DNA of 64,000 nt from Flexithrix dorotheae DSM 6795 (GTDB lineage Bacteria; Bacteroidota; Bacteroidia; Cytophagales; Flammeovirgaceae): assembly GCF_000379765.1 (NCBI RefSeq), contig NZ_KB903465.1:473182-537181 (forward strand), written 5' to 3'. A program made the position numbers and the translations under genes. The notes under the pieces were generated by a model. That model saw only the letters and a program-made list of their open reading frames with translations. It made no database searches and was not told the DNA's origin. Below are positions 34,775 to 43,747 of this stretch, in pieces; the first letter of the stretch is position 1, and each line of letters begins with the position of its first letter.

Positions 34775-35998
34775 TTAATTCTTTTCCGTGGGCTTATCCT
34801 CATTTTCTTTGGGCTCAAATTTGGTTTTTTTCACCTCAAAACCTTCATTTTTCTTCGCTACTTCCACATCAATATTTTCCTGCAGTTTGGCCACTTTTAG
34901 GTTTTCAGACGCTCCCACAAGTGGTTCCACCACCAATTCTTCTCCTTCCTTCAGGCCCTGAAAAACCACCGATTCGGAATTAATTTTCAGGATTTTGATG
35001 GGCTTACTTTCCAGTAGACTGTCCTGCATGGTATATACCTTGGATCCGGCAAAAACTGCATTTCTGGGAATTTCCATGGCGTCTTTTATAATAGCTCCAG
35101 GCATGGTAGCTTCCAGATACATCCCTTCATAAATCCGGTGCTCTCCTGGCAGCACATGAATAAATACATCAATGGATTGAGTGGTTGGGTTCACAAAATC
35201 ACCAATTCGGGCAATTCTCCCCTTCCAGTGCTGCGCATTATCCTCTGTTTTAATATCTACTTCGTTGCCAATGGTTAGCCAGTTTATATCTCCGGTTTCT
35301 ACAGGAACTTTCAACTCCAGATTGCTGGTTTTCAATATTTTACAAACCTTTGCTCCTGAATTAGCAAAGGAACCCACATAAAGGCTAACTTCAGAAACCG
35401 TTCCCGAAAATGGCGCATAAACATTGTATTTTGAGAGGTTAAATTCAGCGGACTTGATGGCGTAATATTTTGTGAAAATATTTTTTGTAGCCAGATAGGT
35501 TTTTTCTTTATTGGTCTCAAAAGTTGGTATTTCGGGTAATGGTTCATCCAGATTCACAGACTCAAAATAATTCAGCCACTTGTCGTAGTTTTGAGGAAAA
35601 TCCACCTTAAAATCAGGCAATACAGAAGCCAGATCTTTTAGGAATTCACTCTTTTGGGATTGTAGGGTAAGTTTAGCTTCAGTATCATCAATTCTAAAAA
35701 GTAGTGCGCCCTGGGCAAACTTCTGCCCTTCCTTTAAGGGAATATTCCCTGAAATTAATTTCCCTTTTACCTCTGCAATTACATCCAGGGGTAAAGAAGA
35801 GGCTGTTCTTCCAAAAGCAACAACCTTTGTCCCCACATCTCCATATACTACCTTTTCAGTTTTTACCAATTTAACTGCCTGAGCAACAGCTCTTTTTTTA
35901 GGTTCTTCTTTCAAAGTAAAAAGAAAGTTCATTCCTAAAATAGCCCCTCCGATTATTGCTAATACAATAACTACAGTAATAATTTGCCTTGTTTTCAT
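34775..35998 (-). CDS. RND periplasmic adaptor (HlyD/MFP family)
   Basis: The 407-residue membrane-fusion protein has an N-terminal membrane anchor (about 8-30), split lipoyl-like segments (AEVKGKLISGNIPLKEGQKF near 75-94 and YNVYAPFSGTVSEVSLYVGSF near 190-210), a short alpha hairpin between them, a beta-barrel domain (about 225-300) with HVLPGEHRIYEGMYLEATMPG, and a membrane-proximal domain. The tail (about 380-407) is charged and Lys/Glu-rich. It bridges the RND pump and TolC. It is the first gene of the cluster, preceded by a 517-bp intergenic region. Start ATG 35998 is followed by the anchor. Confidence 0.92.
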   Translation of the reverse strand: MKTRQIITVVIVLAIIGGAILGMNFLFTLKEEPKKRAVAQAVKLVKTEKVVYGDVGTKVVAFGRTASSLPLDVIAEVKGKLISGNIPLKEGQKFAQGALLFRIDDTEAKLTLQSQKSEFLKDLASVLPDFKVDFPQNYDKWLNYFESVNLDEPLPEIPTFETNKEKTYLATKNIFTKYYAIKSAEFNLSKYNVYAPFSGTVSEVSLYVGSFANSGAKVCKILKTSNLELKVPVETGDINWLTIGNEVDIKTEDNAQHWKGRIARIGDFVNPTTQSIDVFIHVLPGEHRIYEGMYLEATMPGAIIKDAMEIPRNAVFAGSKVYTMQDSLLESKPIKILKINSESVVFQGLKEGEELVVEPLVGASENLKVAKLQENIDVEVAKKNEGFEVKKTKFEPKENEDKPTEKN

Positions 35999-36515
35999 AA
36001 AATGTTGTTGCTTTAAATAATTTTGAGCGAATGTATACGAATATTTTGAAGAAATTCTAATCTCCTATTGCCTTTGTCAGTATAAAAAAAATGAGTTTGG
36101 TTAAGTTTTTTGCAGATGCATTTGAATGCCTTTGAATATATGTTTGAAAATCAAAAAATATTAATTAACCATCTGGTTTTCAATATATTATTTCCAATAA
36201 TTAAATTCTATAGCATTATATAATCAAACACTCTTCTGTGCTAATAGTTTATTTTTGTTTGAATGGCCCCACAAAGCACACCCTTTATTTCAAGCGCAAA
36301 ATTAAACTACAAAGGCGTTAATTTTATACGATTCTTCCATGAATGGATATTAAAGGTTTTATTTGGAATAATACTCGATTGAAATTGAATTGGGTGGCTG
36401 AGTTTTTTTACAGGTAAATAAATTTCCTCATTGATATTCAAATACTTTTATAAATACCCATAAGACAAACCAATACCTGTTAGGTATAATTGGAACTGAA
36501 TGATATTTTTGCCAC
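35999..36515. other. Divergent intergenic region between the RND operon and pyrE
   Basis: This 517-bp AT-rich region has no convincing gene. The motif TTTGAA recurs three times at about 36121-36147 (spacing near 11-12 bp), which could be a regulator site for the efflux operon. TATTTTTG boxes occur at 36250-36257 and 36504-36511 on the plus strand; only the latter is close to a gene. Confidence 0.5.
36504..36511 (+). promoter_or_regulatory. Candidate -7 promoter box of pyrE
   Basis: TATTTTTG fits TAnnTTTG exactly and ends only 4 bp before the pyrE ATG (36516). If used, transcription would start at or within a few bases of the start codon, giving a leaderless or nearly leaderless mRNA. A TTG at 36490-36492 is too close to be a normal -33 element. 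Confidence 0.5.
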
Positions 36516-37148
36516 ATGGAAGAAATAAAGAAAAAAATTGCACGCATGCTCCTTGAAATTGGAGCCATTAAAATACAACCTCAAAATCCTTTTACCTGGG
36601 CTTCAGGCTGGAAATCCCCCATCTATTGTGATAACAGGCTTTCGCTTTCCCATCCGAAAGTAAGGACTTACATCAAAGAATCGCTGGCACAAAAAATAAA
36701 ATCCACCTTCCCGGAAGTTTCCGCAATTGCCGGAGTGGCCACAGCGGGTATCCCTCAGGGAGCTTTGGTAGCCGATGAATTAAATTTGCCTATGCTATAT
36801 GTACGGTCCAAACCCAAGGGTCATGGCCGGGAAAATATGATTGAGGGTGAGGTATCCAAAGATGCCAAAATTGTAGTAATTGAGGACTTAATTTCCACAG
36901 GAGGAAGTTCCATAAAAGCGGCTGAAGCCCTTCAGGCTGCCAGTCACCAAATTGAAGGCCTTTTTGCCATTTTTACCTATGGTTTCCCAATTGCCGATCA
37001 GAATTTTGATAAAGCAGGAATTCCCTTTCACACACTTACAGACTACCCAACTTTGCTTGAAATCGCTCTAAGCGAAAATAAAATAAAAGAAAGTGAGGTA
37101 GCCTCTTTAAAGGAATGGAGTAACAATCCTGCAGAATGGGGAGTGTAA
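36516..37148 (+). CDS. pyrE: Orotate phosphoribosyltransferase
   Basis: The 210-residue enzyme joins orotate and PRPP to form OMP in de novo pyrimidine synthesis, in the cytoplasm. Signatures are FTWASGWKSPIYCDNR (about 26-41), the flexible catalytic loop KPKGHGRENMIEG (about 99-111) and the PRPP-binding motif IVVIEDLISTGGSS (119-132). Length is typical. The start ATG at 36516 is only 4 bp beyond a promoter-like box; the next Met (residue 11) would cut off helix 1, so the first ATG is preferred. It is separate from other pyr genes, as usual in this phylum. Confidence 0.97.
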   Translation: MEEIKKKIARMLLEIGAIKIQPQNPFTWASGWKSPIYCDNRLSLSHPKVRTYIKESLAQKIKSTFPEVSAIAGVATAGIPQGALVADELNLPMLYVRSKPKGHGRENMIEGEVSKDAKIVVIEDLISTGGSSIKAAEALQAASHQIEGLFAIFTYGFPIADQNFDKAGIPFHTLTDYPTLLEIALSENKIKESEVASLKEWSNNPAEWGV

Positions 37149-37329
37149 AATAAAGGATGTTATAATTTATAACCACTCCTTTAGTTAAAGGATACCAGTT
37201 ATTTTGAAAAAAACTCCATATAGTTACTTTAAATATAAGGCATTGGGTTTTATATTTGCGCAAAAATAATTGCAATAGATTTTTAACTGGTCATTTATAA
37301 ACTGATCATTTAGCCATAAATTCTTGACA

Positions 37330-37563
37330 ATGAAAAAAGCATTTTTAAGTTCAATCGTATTTTTATTTATTCTAATCGGTTCATCTTCCTGCCTAAAAGA
37401 CCATAACCAGGCAGTAGTTAGCTCTCCAACTCCGGAAAACGAGAGAGTTTGGGGAAACAAGGGAGGAGAGCCAAGACAATTGCCTAACAAATATGAAGCA
37501 GATGAATCTGGAGCCACCGCTGATAGAATTCAAAAAATAAGAGAAAAACTTTATAGTGAATAA
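37330..37563 (+). CDS. Small lipoprotein of unknown function
   Basis: The ATG at 37330 gives 77 residues with a lipoprotein signal (KKAFLSSIVFLFILIGSSSC, lipid Cys at about residue 21) and a mature chain of only about 57 residues, hydrophilic, with Pro/Gly in the middle and a charged helix (TADRIQKIREKLYSE) at the end. An upstream TTG at 37324 is a less likely start. A TATATTTG box at 37251-37258 and a strong terminator at 37584 frame it as a real single-gene unit. No function is recognised; small lipoproteins of this kind are common in Cytophagales. Confidence 0.75.
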   Translation: MKKAFLSSIVFLFILIGSSSCLKDHNQAVVSSPTPENERVWGNKGGEPRQLPNKYEADESGATADRIQKIREKLYSE

Positions 37564-37583
37564 TTCAAATTATTCATCAACTG

Positions 37584-37620
37584 AAAAGGCTTACTATTTT
37601 TAAATGGTAAGCCTTTTTTG
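37584..37620. terminator. Intrinsic terminator between convergent genes
   Basis: AAAAGGCTTAC (from 37584) pairs with GTAAGCCTTTT (ending 37618), extended by a near-complementary TATTT/AAATG. T-runs occur on both sides, so it can serve the small lipoprotein gene and the convergent DUF3667 gene. Confidence 0.9.
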
Positions 37621-37638
37621 GTTTATGAGTGACAAAAT

Positions 37639-38493
37639 TCATAACATCTTCATCACAATCCAAAATAAAATAAACCTGTAGACTGAAAAGGAAAATAAAG
37701 ATAGGATCCATATTAATATTCCACTTTTTATTGTTGAAATTACCCAGGAGTTTTGGTAAATCCTTTTACAGGCTATAGTAAAAAAGATGAGCAGAGAAAT
37801 TCCTGTGAAGGGAATAAAAAAATCGTCATTAAAAGAAAAATCAGACTCTGATGTAATTCTGGAAACAATTATTATTACATAAACAATTGCAGGGAGCATA
37901 AGAAAATGAGCCAGAATATTGTAGGAATTTAATTCCAATGACAGAATGAGATGATCCACCAAGAACCTTTCCCTTTTGAAATATAAAAGAAACAGCAGGA
38001 TGGCTATCGTGGGAATAAAAAGTAAAATCAGCCACTTAGCCACTATTTCACTTTTTGCGATAAATAAAAGAGAAAGTTCTTCGTGGGAAATACCTTTCTC
38101 CATTAAAACATTTTTTACCTGACTGGAAGCAAATTCCCCATAATGCTGATGAGATTCATGAATATTAAGAGGTGTTATAAATAGTTGAAATGGTTTGACA
38201 ATAAAATAAACTACGGTAATTAAAAGGAATAAAGACTGAGGCTTGATAAACGGTTTTCTTCTTCCCCTAATAAATTCATGGGTTAGCTGACCAGGTTGAC
38301 TAAAAAGCACCTTTATAGTTCGAAATAATTTATTATCAAAATTGAATAAAGCAAAAACAAACTGACTGACAAAGAAACTAATATTTTTTTCTTTTGGGTC
38401 TATAACCTTTTCCCCACATTTATTGCAGAATTTGCCTGTAAATTCATTTTCGCAATTTTTACATTGATGCGTAATTTCTTTTATAACAGCCAT
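37639..38493 (-). CDS. DUF3667 family membrane protein with zinc ribbon
   Basis: The 284-residue protein has an N-terminal double-CxxC zinc ribbon (CKNCENEFTGKFCNKCGEK, Cys at 11, 14, 23 and 26), then the DUF3667 region with FALFNFDNKLFRTIKVLFSQPGQLTHEFIRGRRKPFIKPQSLF (split over about 47-90), then about five membrane segments. DUF3667 proteins are restricted mainly to Bacteroidota and have no known function. The stop is close to a bidirectional terminator. The next upstream gene, an esterase, starts 52 bp beyond on the same strand and may be co-transcribed. Confidence 0.88.
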   Translation of the reverse strand: MAVIKEITHQCKNCENEFTGKFCNKCGEKVIDPKEKNISFFVSQFVFALFNFDNKLFRTIKVLFSQPGQLTHEFIRGRRKPFIKPQSLFLLITVVYFIVKPFQLFITPLNIHESHQHYGEFASSQVKNVLMEKGISHEELSLLFIAKSEIVAKWLILLFIPTIAILLFLLYFKRERFLVDHLILSLELNSYNILAHFLMLPAIVYVIIIVSRITSESDFSFNDDFFIPFTGISLLIFFTIACKRIYQNSWVISTIKSGILIWILSLFSFSVYRFILFWIVMKML

Positions 38494-38545
38494 CTTAAAT
38501 TATGATTTTACTCCTTTAAATTAGAATAAAAATCACAATTCCTTA

Positions 38546-39499
38546 CTATTCGCAAATACCATTGGGAATTGGTTTGGAGTTACAATTTTTTGTGGGTATA
38601 ATTTCATGTCCCTGAATTTTTTTCCCCTCCAGAACAGCTTCTCTGATAAAACTTTTTATATCATCCAGGTTAGTTCTTAAGGGTTGCCCGGCTATTTCAT
38701 GACCCGCTCCGCAAAAGGTAAATAATTGGACCGACCCTCCTACTTCCCTGATCTTTTCTGCAATGGAATGAGAGCCAAAAAGCATGAGCCATCCCGGAGC
38801 ATTCCATTCACAATAATGGTGTGCTGCTGTGGCATATGGGACTAAATTGTCACAAGTTCCATGAAATAATAAAGTTGGAACAGCAGTACTTTGATTTATT
38901 AAGTTTAAATCCATTAATGCCCCTGCAAATGAAATTAGACCTGCAAATTTGAAGGATTTGTCTAAAACAGGCTCATCAAAATCCATCTTATCCATTGGCC
39001 AAAAAGCAGATTGTAAAATGGTTTCTGCCCCCGCACTACTGCCTGAAATGATAATCTTTTCCGGATCAATGTTTAATTCATCCTGATGATCTATAAAATA
39101 TTTTACCGCACTTCTCAAATCATTTGAAGCAATTTGAATGGCTTTTATTTTCTCTCCAAGTTGCTGATCGCAACTGAAAGATTTACCCTTCATATAAAGG
39201 CGATAGCTTATGGTTGCCGCGACATATCCTTCTTGCACCATTTCCTTGCAGAATTTAATCCCTCCCCGTCTATTTCCACCACTAAATCCTCCACCATGTA
39301 CATAAATAACAAGTGGTAAATTTCCCTTTGGATTTTTTGGAGAAAAGACGTCCATTTTCAATTCCTCACTGTCCTTCTTGGCATAGGTAATCGTAAGGGA
39401 ATCACCCGCATATGGCGGATTTCCAGCAAGTGAATATGATTCGAAAAAATTGAAAAGAATAAATAGAAAAATTGATTGTGAAAGTAGAAGTTTTCTCAT
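38546..39499 (-). CDS. Secreted alpha/beta hydrolase (carboxylesterase/BD-FAE-like)
   Basis: The 317-residue protein has a signal peptide (1-26) and an alpha/beta-hydrolase fold. The oxyanion motif YVHGGGFSGGN lies at about 66-76 and the nucleophile elbow SGSSAGAE (GxSxG) at about 152-159. A later Asp in GTCDNLVPYATA and His in CGAGHEIAG fit the rest of the catalytic triad. It resembles esterases that act on acylated sugars or feruloyl/acetyl esters, but substrate is not defined. Several cysteines near the C-terminus (TKNCNSKPIPNGICE) may form disulfides. Expression may be uncoupled from the upstream GMC gene by the terminator at 39645. Confidence 0.9.
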   Translation of the reverse strand: MRKLLLSQSIFLFILFNFFESYSLAGNPPYAGDSLTITYAKKDSEELKMDVFSPKNPKGNLPLVIYVHGGGFSGGNRRGGIKFCKEMVQEGYVAATISYRLYMKGKSFSCDQQLGEKIKAIQIASNDLRSAVKYFIDHQDELNIDPEKIIISGSSAGAETILQSAFWPMDKMDFDEPVLDKSFKFAGLISFAGALMDLNLINQSTAVPTLLFHGTCDNLVPYATAAHHYCEWNAPGWLMLFGSHSIAEKIREVGGSVQLFTFCGAGHEIAGQPLRTNLDDIKSFIREAVLEGKKIQGHEIIPTKNCNSKPIPNGICE

Positions 39500-39996
39500 T
39501 AGTTGTTGGTATTCGGAAGTTTGACTTTAAAGTTAAATATCCCAAACCTTAAACCCTATTACAACCTGATAAATAATTGCATTTTGAAGGTGAAGCAAGA
39601 AAAATTGCAGGTGAGCAAAATTCTGAATTATACAAAAAATAAAAAGCCCCAATATTGGGGCTCCTTAAAGAATTCTTTTTTGCATTTTAACTAACCAACT
39701 AACTATTTAAAATAGTTATTTAATTAATTAGTGGAAGTAAATGCATTTTATATAACCTCATATTGAAAATATTTTTAATAAAAATTTATTTTTTTTATAA
39801 ACAACTGATTATCAACTCAATATTTTTAATAAAAATTGCAATTAAGTACTTCCAATGTGATAGAAAAAATTGTCTCAGCCTTGCCTGCGTTTGCGCAAAC
39901 CTGCGTCTTCAATTTTTTTGATGCATAATTTACGCAAGGTATGGAGCGAAGATCTTGCTGCAACAAACCGTTTTTTGGTTCCAGGGAAATTCCTGA
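39500..39996. other. Intergenic region between the GMC oxidoreductase and esterase genes
   Basis: This 497-bp region is between two minus-strand genes. It contains a minus-strand terminator (39645-39662), a stretch of TTAGT-like repeats near 39690-39735, and a GC-rich patch at 39881-39910 centred on GTTTGCGCAAAC. A 63-codon plus-strand frame at 39503-39694 contains the terminator hairpin and is not a likely gene. Confidence 0.5.
39645..39662 (-). terminator. Intrinsic terminator on the minus strand
   Basis: AGCCCCAATATTGGGGCT is an 18-bp perfect palindrome. On the minus strand it is followed by TTTTATTTTTTG, giving a good intrinsic terminator about 335 bp downstream of the GMC oxidoreductase stop. 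Confidence 0.8.
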
Positions 39997-41700
39997 TCAC
40001 AAATTTCTCTTTTTTAATTCATTCACCGCATGATCACAAGCCCTTGCAGTTAAGGCCATATAAGTTAGAGATGGATTTTGGCAGGCTGCTGAAGTCATTG
40101 CCGCTCCGTCTGTTACATATACATTGCTTACTTCATGAAGTTGATTATGCTTATTCAACATAGAAGTTTTGGGATCTTTCCCCATCCTGCAGGTTCCCAT
40201 TTCATGAATACCTAAGCCTGGAGTTGGGTCGCTATCATACATCTTAACATTTTTTGCTCCGGCAGCTTCCAGCATTTCTGCAGCAGATTCTTTCATATCT
40301 TTCCGCATAGCCATCTCATTCTCTTTAAATTCACAATCAATATTTAAAGTTGGCTGTCCCCATTTATCCGTCACATTATGATTTAAAGTCACTTTATTAT
40401 CATAATATGGCAAACATTCTCCGAAACCAGTCAATCCCATTCCCCACGAACCAGGATTGGTCATTTGCTCCTTAAAATCAGCGCCAAAGCCTTCTTCAGC
40501 CACACCTCTTCCCCAATTTCCCCGGCTGGCTCCGCCCTGATATCCAAACCCTCTGATATAATCCGAACGCTTTTCGGATAAATTCCTAAACCTTGGAATG
40601 TAAATTCCATTTGCTCTTCTTCCATAATAATACTGATCCTCAAAACCATCGAAAGCACCTCTGGCTCCTACTTTAAAATGGTGATCCATTAAATAATGTC
40701 CTAAAGTTCCACTTGTATTTCCCAAACCATCAGGGAATTCATCCGAAGTAGAATTCATTAAAATAAAAGTAGATCCTAAAGTAGAGGCATTACAGAAAAT
40801 CACTTTGGCATAAAACTCAATGGTTTCATTTGTTTCCGCATCAATTATCCTTACACCCGTAGCCTTTTTTTGCTCCTTGTCATAAATAATGGAGTTTACG
40901 ATAGAGTTAGGTCTTAGCGTCATATTACCAGTGGCAGCTGCAGCGGGCAAAGTAGAAGACAAACTACTGAAATAAGCGCCATATGGACATCCTCTTGAAC
41001 ATAAACTTCTATAATTACATTTGTTTCTGCCTTTATGGTTTTGAGTCAGGTTTGCCACCCGGCCAATTGTCATTATTCGGTCATCAAAATGCTCAGCAAT
41101 TCTTCCCTGCACATGTTTTTCTACACAATTCATTTCCATGGGCGGCAGGAAATTGCCATCTGGCAAATGAGCCAGACCTTCATTTTGGCCACTAATTCCG
41201 GCAAAACCCTCCACGTAATCATACCACTTTTCAAGGTCTTTATAGCGAATGGGCCAGTCTATTTCAATACCATCTTTCGCATTCGCCTCAAAATCTAAAT
41301 CCCCCCATCGGTAACTCTGTCTTCCCCACATAATTGATCGGCCTCCAACATGGTATCCTCTAATCCAATCGAACTTTTTTACTTCCGTATAAGGACTATC
41401 CTTATCATTGGCCCATAAGTGCATGGTTGCCTCATTGAACTGACCAGTTCTGCTTTGCACATAATATTCTTCCTGTACTTTTTTCGATTCCCTCAATCGG
41501 TGCTCAAATTCCCAGGGGGCTTTTTGTGCTGTGTGGTAATCTTTTACATGCTCAATATTGTATCCTCTTTCCAGCACTATGGTTTTCAAACCCTTTTCAC
41601 TAAGTTCCTTCGCAGCCCATCCTCCACTTATGCCCGATCCTATCACAATAGCATCGTAGGTATTTTCTTTTTTTGCTTTTAAATTAAGATTCATTTTCAA
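39997..41700 (-). CDS. GMC-family oxidoreductase (gluconate 2-dehydrogenase-like large subunit)
   Basis: The 567-residue flavoprotein has an N-terminal FAD Rossmann motif YDAIVIGSGISGGWAAKEL (about 14-32), a GMC-type body with HVGGRSIMWGRQSYRW (about 117-132) and a cysteine-rich CNYRSLCSRGCPYGAYF (about 226-242), and the C-terminal HEMGTCRMG and DGAAMTSAACQNPSLTYMAL. This is the pattern of membrane-bound sugar/gluconate/sorbitol dehydrogenases that pass electrons to a cytochrome. The partner small subunit lies 79 bp upstream on the same strand, so the two form an operon. No signal peptide is evident; export would occur by piggyback on the Tat-type signal of the small subunit, as in related complexes. 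A cytochrome c gene is not adjacent. Confidence 0.92.
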   Translation of the reverse strand: MKMNLNLKAKKENTYDAIVIGSGISGGWAAKELSEKGLKTIVLERGYNIEHVKDYHTAQKAPWEFEHRLRESKKVQEEYYVQSRTGQFNEATMHLWANDKDSPYTEVKKFDWIRGYHVGGRSIMWGRQSYRWGDLDFEANAKDGIEIDWPIRYKDLEKWYDYVEGFAGISGQNEGLAHLPDGNFLPPMEMNCVEKHVQGRIAEHFDDRIMTIGRVANLTQNHKGRNKCNYRSLCSRGCPYGAYFSSLSSTLPAAAATGNMTLRPNSIVNSIIYDKEQKKATGVRIIDAETNETIEFYAKVIFCNASTLGSTFILMNSTSDEFPDGLGNTSGTLGHYLMDHHFKVGARGAFDGFEDQYYYGRRANGIYIPRFRNLSEKRSDYIRGFGYQGGASRGNWGRGVAEEGFGADFKEQMTNPGSWGMGLTGFGECLPYYDNKVTLNHNVTDKWGQPTLNIDCEFKENEMAMRKDMKESAAEMLEAAGAKNVKMYDSDPTPGLGIHEMGTCRMGKDPKTSMLNKHNQLHEVSNVYVTDGAAMTSAACQNPSLTYMALTARACDHAVNELKKRNL

Positions 41701-41779
41701 TAAATATATTTTAGTTTCAGGAAGATTTTTTTAGTATAAGCTCCTGAAAAAACAGTTTTTTTTCCGGATAACGATTTAT

Positions 41780-42349
41780 TTAAGTGGCCCAGGCCTTTCC
41801 AACTTCGCTATAAGGTATACATCCTTTGTAATCTCCAGGAACAGGTAAATATTTAAGCGCCTGGGTGGCTCCTATTTCAGAAGTGAAATAACCTAACAAG
41901 GTGAGTTCCTTTATGAGAAAATAGAAATGTTTTCCATCTGTTTTTCCTCTGGAGGCAAAAGCTTCTTTCTCTAACGCGCTAAATAATTCGTTTTTTTGTT
42001 CGGTTGAAATTTCAGCAAACCCGTCACCAAATTTTTCTTTGGCCACAGCATCCAGTGCATCTACACCTTTTTTGAATGTTTCCTGATCTTTAGCTGCATA
42101 ACAATCTTTGATCATCAGGTCTATTAACCTGTTTATCTGAGCCGCTTTTGCACCCGGAGTATCAGTGGTTGGAATAATTACTTCAGTCACTTCATTGATA
42201 ACGGCATCTTGTGCTTTGGTAAAAAACTCAGGCAACCAATCTGGTTTTTCACTTGGTTGACAGCCACTTAAAATTCCTGAAATCGCTGGAGCAGACAATA
42301 CTCCTCCCATCAGGTAAGCCACTCTTTGAATGGCATCTCTTCGTTCCAT
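41780..42349 (-). CDS. Gluconate 2-dehydrogenase subunit 3 family protein
   Basis: The 189-residue protein starts MERRDAIQRVAYLMGG, a twin-arginine-like signal, with a hydrophobic stretch and ILSGC at about residues 26-30, which could be a lipobox. The mature part has the subunit 3 family pattern VINEVTEVIIPTTDTPGAKAAQI (about 50-72) and IKELTLLGYFTSEIGATQALKY near 145-166. It is the small accessory subunit for the GMC-type dehydrogenase encoded just downstream, likely needed for its export or membrane attachment. It is the first gene of the operon. Confidence 0.9.
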   Translation of the reverse strand: MERRDAIQRVAYLMGGVLSAPAISGILSGCQPSEKPDWLPEFFTKAQDAVINEVTEVIIPTTDTPGAKAAQINRLIDLMIKDCYAAKDQETFKKGVDALDAVAKEKFGDGFAEISTEQKNELFSALEKEAFASRGKTDGKHFYFLIKELTLLGYFTSEIGATQALKYLPVPGDYKGCIPYSEVGKAWAT

Positions 42350-42602
42350 AATTAAATCTAAGGGTTTATATTCTGTTTATTTTAAACTAATTTCAAATAG
42401 GCATTTTCCAGGCAAAAAGACAGTAACTCAGTCTTAAAATTCCAGGTAATGCTCTTCCTAACCTTAAATTTAATGGATATTGGGGAAAAAATTACTAATA
42501 CAGTAAATTCCCCGGCTCAATCAGGAATTCTTAAGTCCAAAACTTTTGCTTTTCCCCTAACAAATTTCTTCTTTTAAACATCCATAAATAAAAACCAGAT
42601 AG

Positions 42603-43379
42603 ATGGAAAATCCAAAACCTTATATTCTTGCCGAAACCAATTGGAAAACTGTTAAAGAAACTGATTATCAGGTGGCTGTTCTGCCCTGGGGAGCTACCGA
42701 AGCCCACAATTACCATTTGCCCTATGCCACCGATAATATCCAGTGTGATTTTGTAGCAGAAGCTTCAGCTAAAATTGCCTGGGAAAATGGAGGGAAAGTA
42801 ATCGTGCTACCTACCGTTCCTTTTGGGCTGAATACCGGCCAACTCGATGTAAAACTCTGCCTCAACATGAATTTGAGTACCCAGATTGCTGTACTTAAAG
42901 ATATTGTAGATGTGTTATCCAGACAAAACATTAAAAAACTGGTGATCATGAATGGTCACGGAGGAAATCATTTTAAACAAATAATCAGGGAAATGTCCTT
43001 TTTCTTTCCGGACGTATTTATTTGTGCACTAAACTGGTTTCAGGCTGTAGACTGGAATTTATACTTCGATGAGCCCGGAGATCATGCCGGGGAAATGGAA
43101 ACCAGTGCCATCATGCATATTGCTCCCGATCTGGTTCGTCCTTTGGCCGAAGCTGGAGATGGAAAAGCCAATCCATTTAAGATAAAAGCAATGAAAGAAG
43201 GCTGGGTGACTACCCAAAGAAAATGGACAGAAGTCACGAAGGACACTGGGGTGGGAAACCCTTACAAAGCATCTGCAGAAAAAGGAGAACAATACCTAAA
43301 AGCCTGTGCCGAAAATATTGGGGAATTTTTGGTAGACCTGGCCAATACCGATTTAAACGATTTATATGAAAAGGATTGA
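42603..43379 (+). CDS. Creatininase family amidohydrolase
   Basis: The 258-residue protein has the creatininase fold hallmarks and metal ligands: LPWGATEAHNYHLPYATDN (about 28-46), IMNGHGGNHFKQI (about 116-128) and GDHAGEMETSAIMHI (about 159-173). Members hydrolyse creatinine or cyclic amides such as those in riboflavin/deazaflavin precursor synthesis (ArfB/MftE). No cofactor biosynthesis neighbours are here, so the substrate is unknown. It is encoded alone between divergent and small genes. Start ATG 42603. Confidence 0.93.
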   Translation: MENPKPYILAETNWKTVKETDYQVAVLPWGATEAHNYHLPYATDNIQCDFVAEASAKIAWENGGKVIVLPTVPFGLNTGQLDVKLCLNMNLSTQIAVLKDIVDVLSRQNIKKLVIMNGHGGNHFKQIIREMSFFFPDVFICALNWFQAVDWNLYFDEPGDHAGEMETSAIMHIAPDLVRPLAEAGDGKANPFKIKAMKEGWVTTQRKWTEVTKDTGVGNPYKASAEKGEQYLKACAENIGEFLVDLANTDLNDLYEKD

Positions 43380-43536
43380 TCCAATATTTAATAATAACAC
43401 CTATATTTTTGATTTAAGGAGATTGATTTTTTTAGCGGTAATACTTCTTAAAAGCTGCATCTATTCTAATTTTAAAAACATATTTCCAAACAATTGATGG
43501 ATCACTGGGTTATTCTGAGTAAAATCTGTGAAAATT

Positions 43537-43716
43537 ATGTTTGGATTATTTAAAAAGAAAACTGAGATAGAAGTCCTTAAGGAAAAATACAGAAAGTTAT
43601 TGGATGAAGCTTTCAAACTTTCCCATTCCGATAGAAAGGCCAGTGACCTCAAAACTGCAGAAGCGGAGGAAATCATGCAAAGGATAGAACAACTTGCAAA
43701 GGAAACAGAGGGATAA
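43537..43716 (+). CDS. Lacal_2735 family small protein
   Basis: The ATG at 43537 gives a 59-residue protein, MFGLFKKKTEIEVLKEKY and so on, with a helical charged body and the SHSDRKASDLKTAEAEEI middle segment typical of the Lacal_2735 family of Bacteroidota. A GTG nine bases upstream (43528) is in frame but the family start is MFGLFKKK. Function is unknown; the protein is probably a single helical hairpin in the cytoplasm. It is about 157 bp beyond the creatininase gene and ends 31 bp from the convergent LysR gene. Confidence 0.85.
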   Translation: MFGLFKKKTEIEVLKEKYRKLLDEAFKLSHSDRKASDLKTAEAEEIMQRIEQLAKETEG

Positions 43717-43747
43717 CCATTTCCTGGATGGTATCCCCTAAGGATAT

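Noticed and set aside
30117..36177. Shared 13-mer ATTAACCATCTGG at about 30117 and 36165
   Set aside because: Several shared 13-mers are expected by chance in 64 kb of AT-rich DNA, and the two sites have different surroundings.
37324..37329. TTG codon upstream of the small lipoprotein ATG
   Set aside because: The ATG at 37330 gives a standard MKK lipoprotein start; the TTG would only add two residues.
39503..39694. 63-codon plus-strand open frame in the spacer
   Set aside because: It contains a strong terminator hairpin and has no promoter or recognisable sequence.
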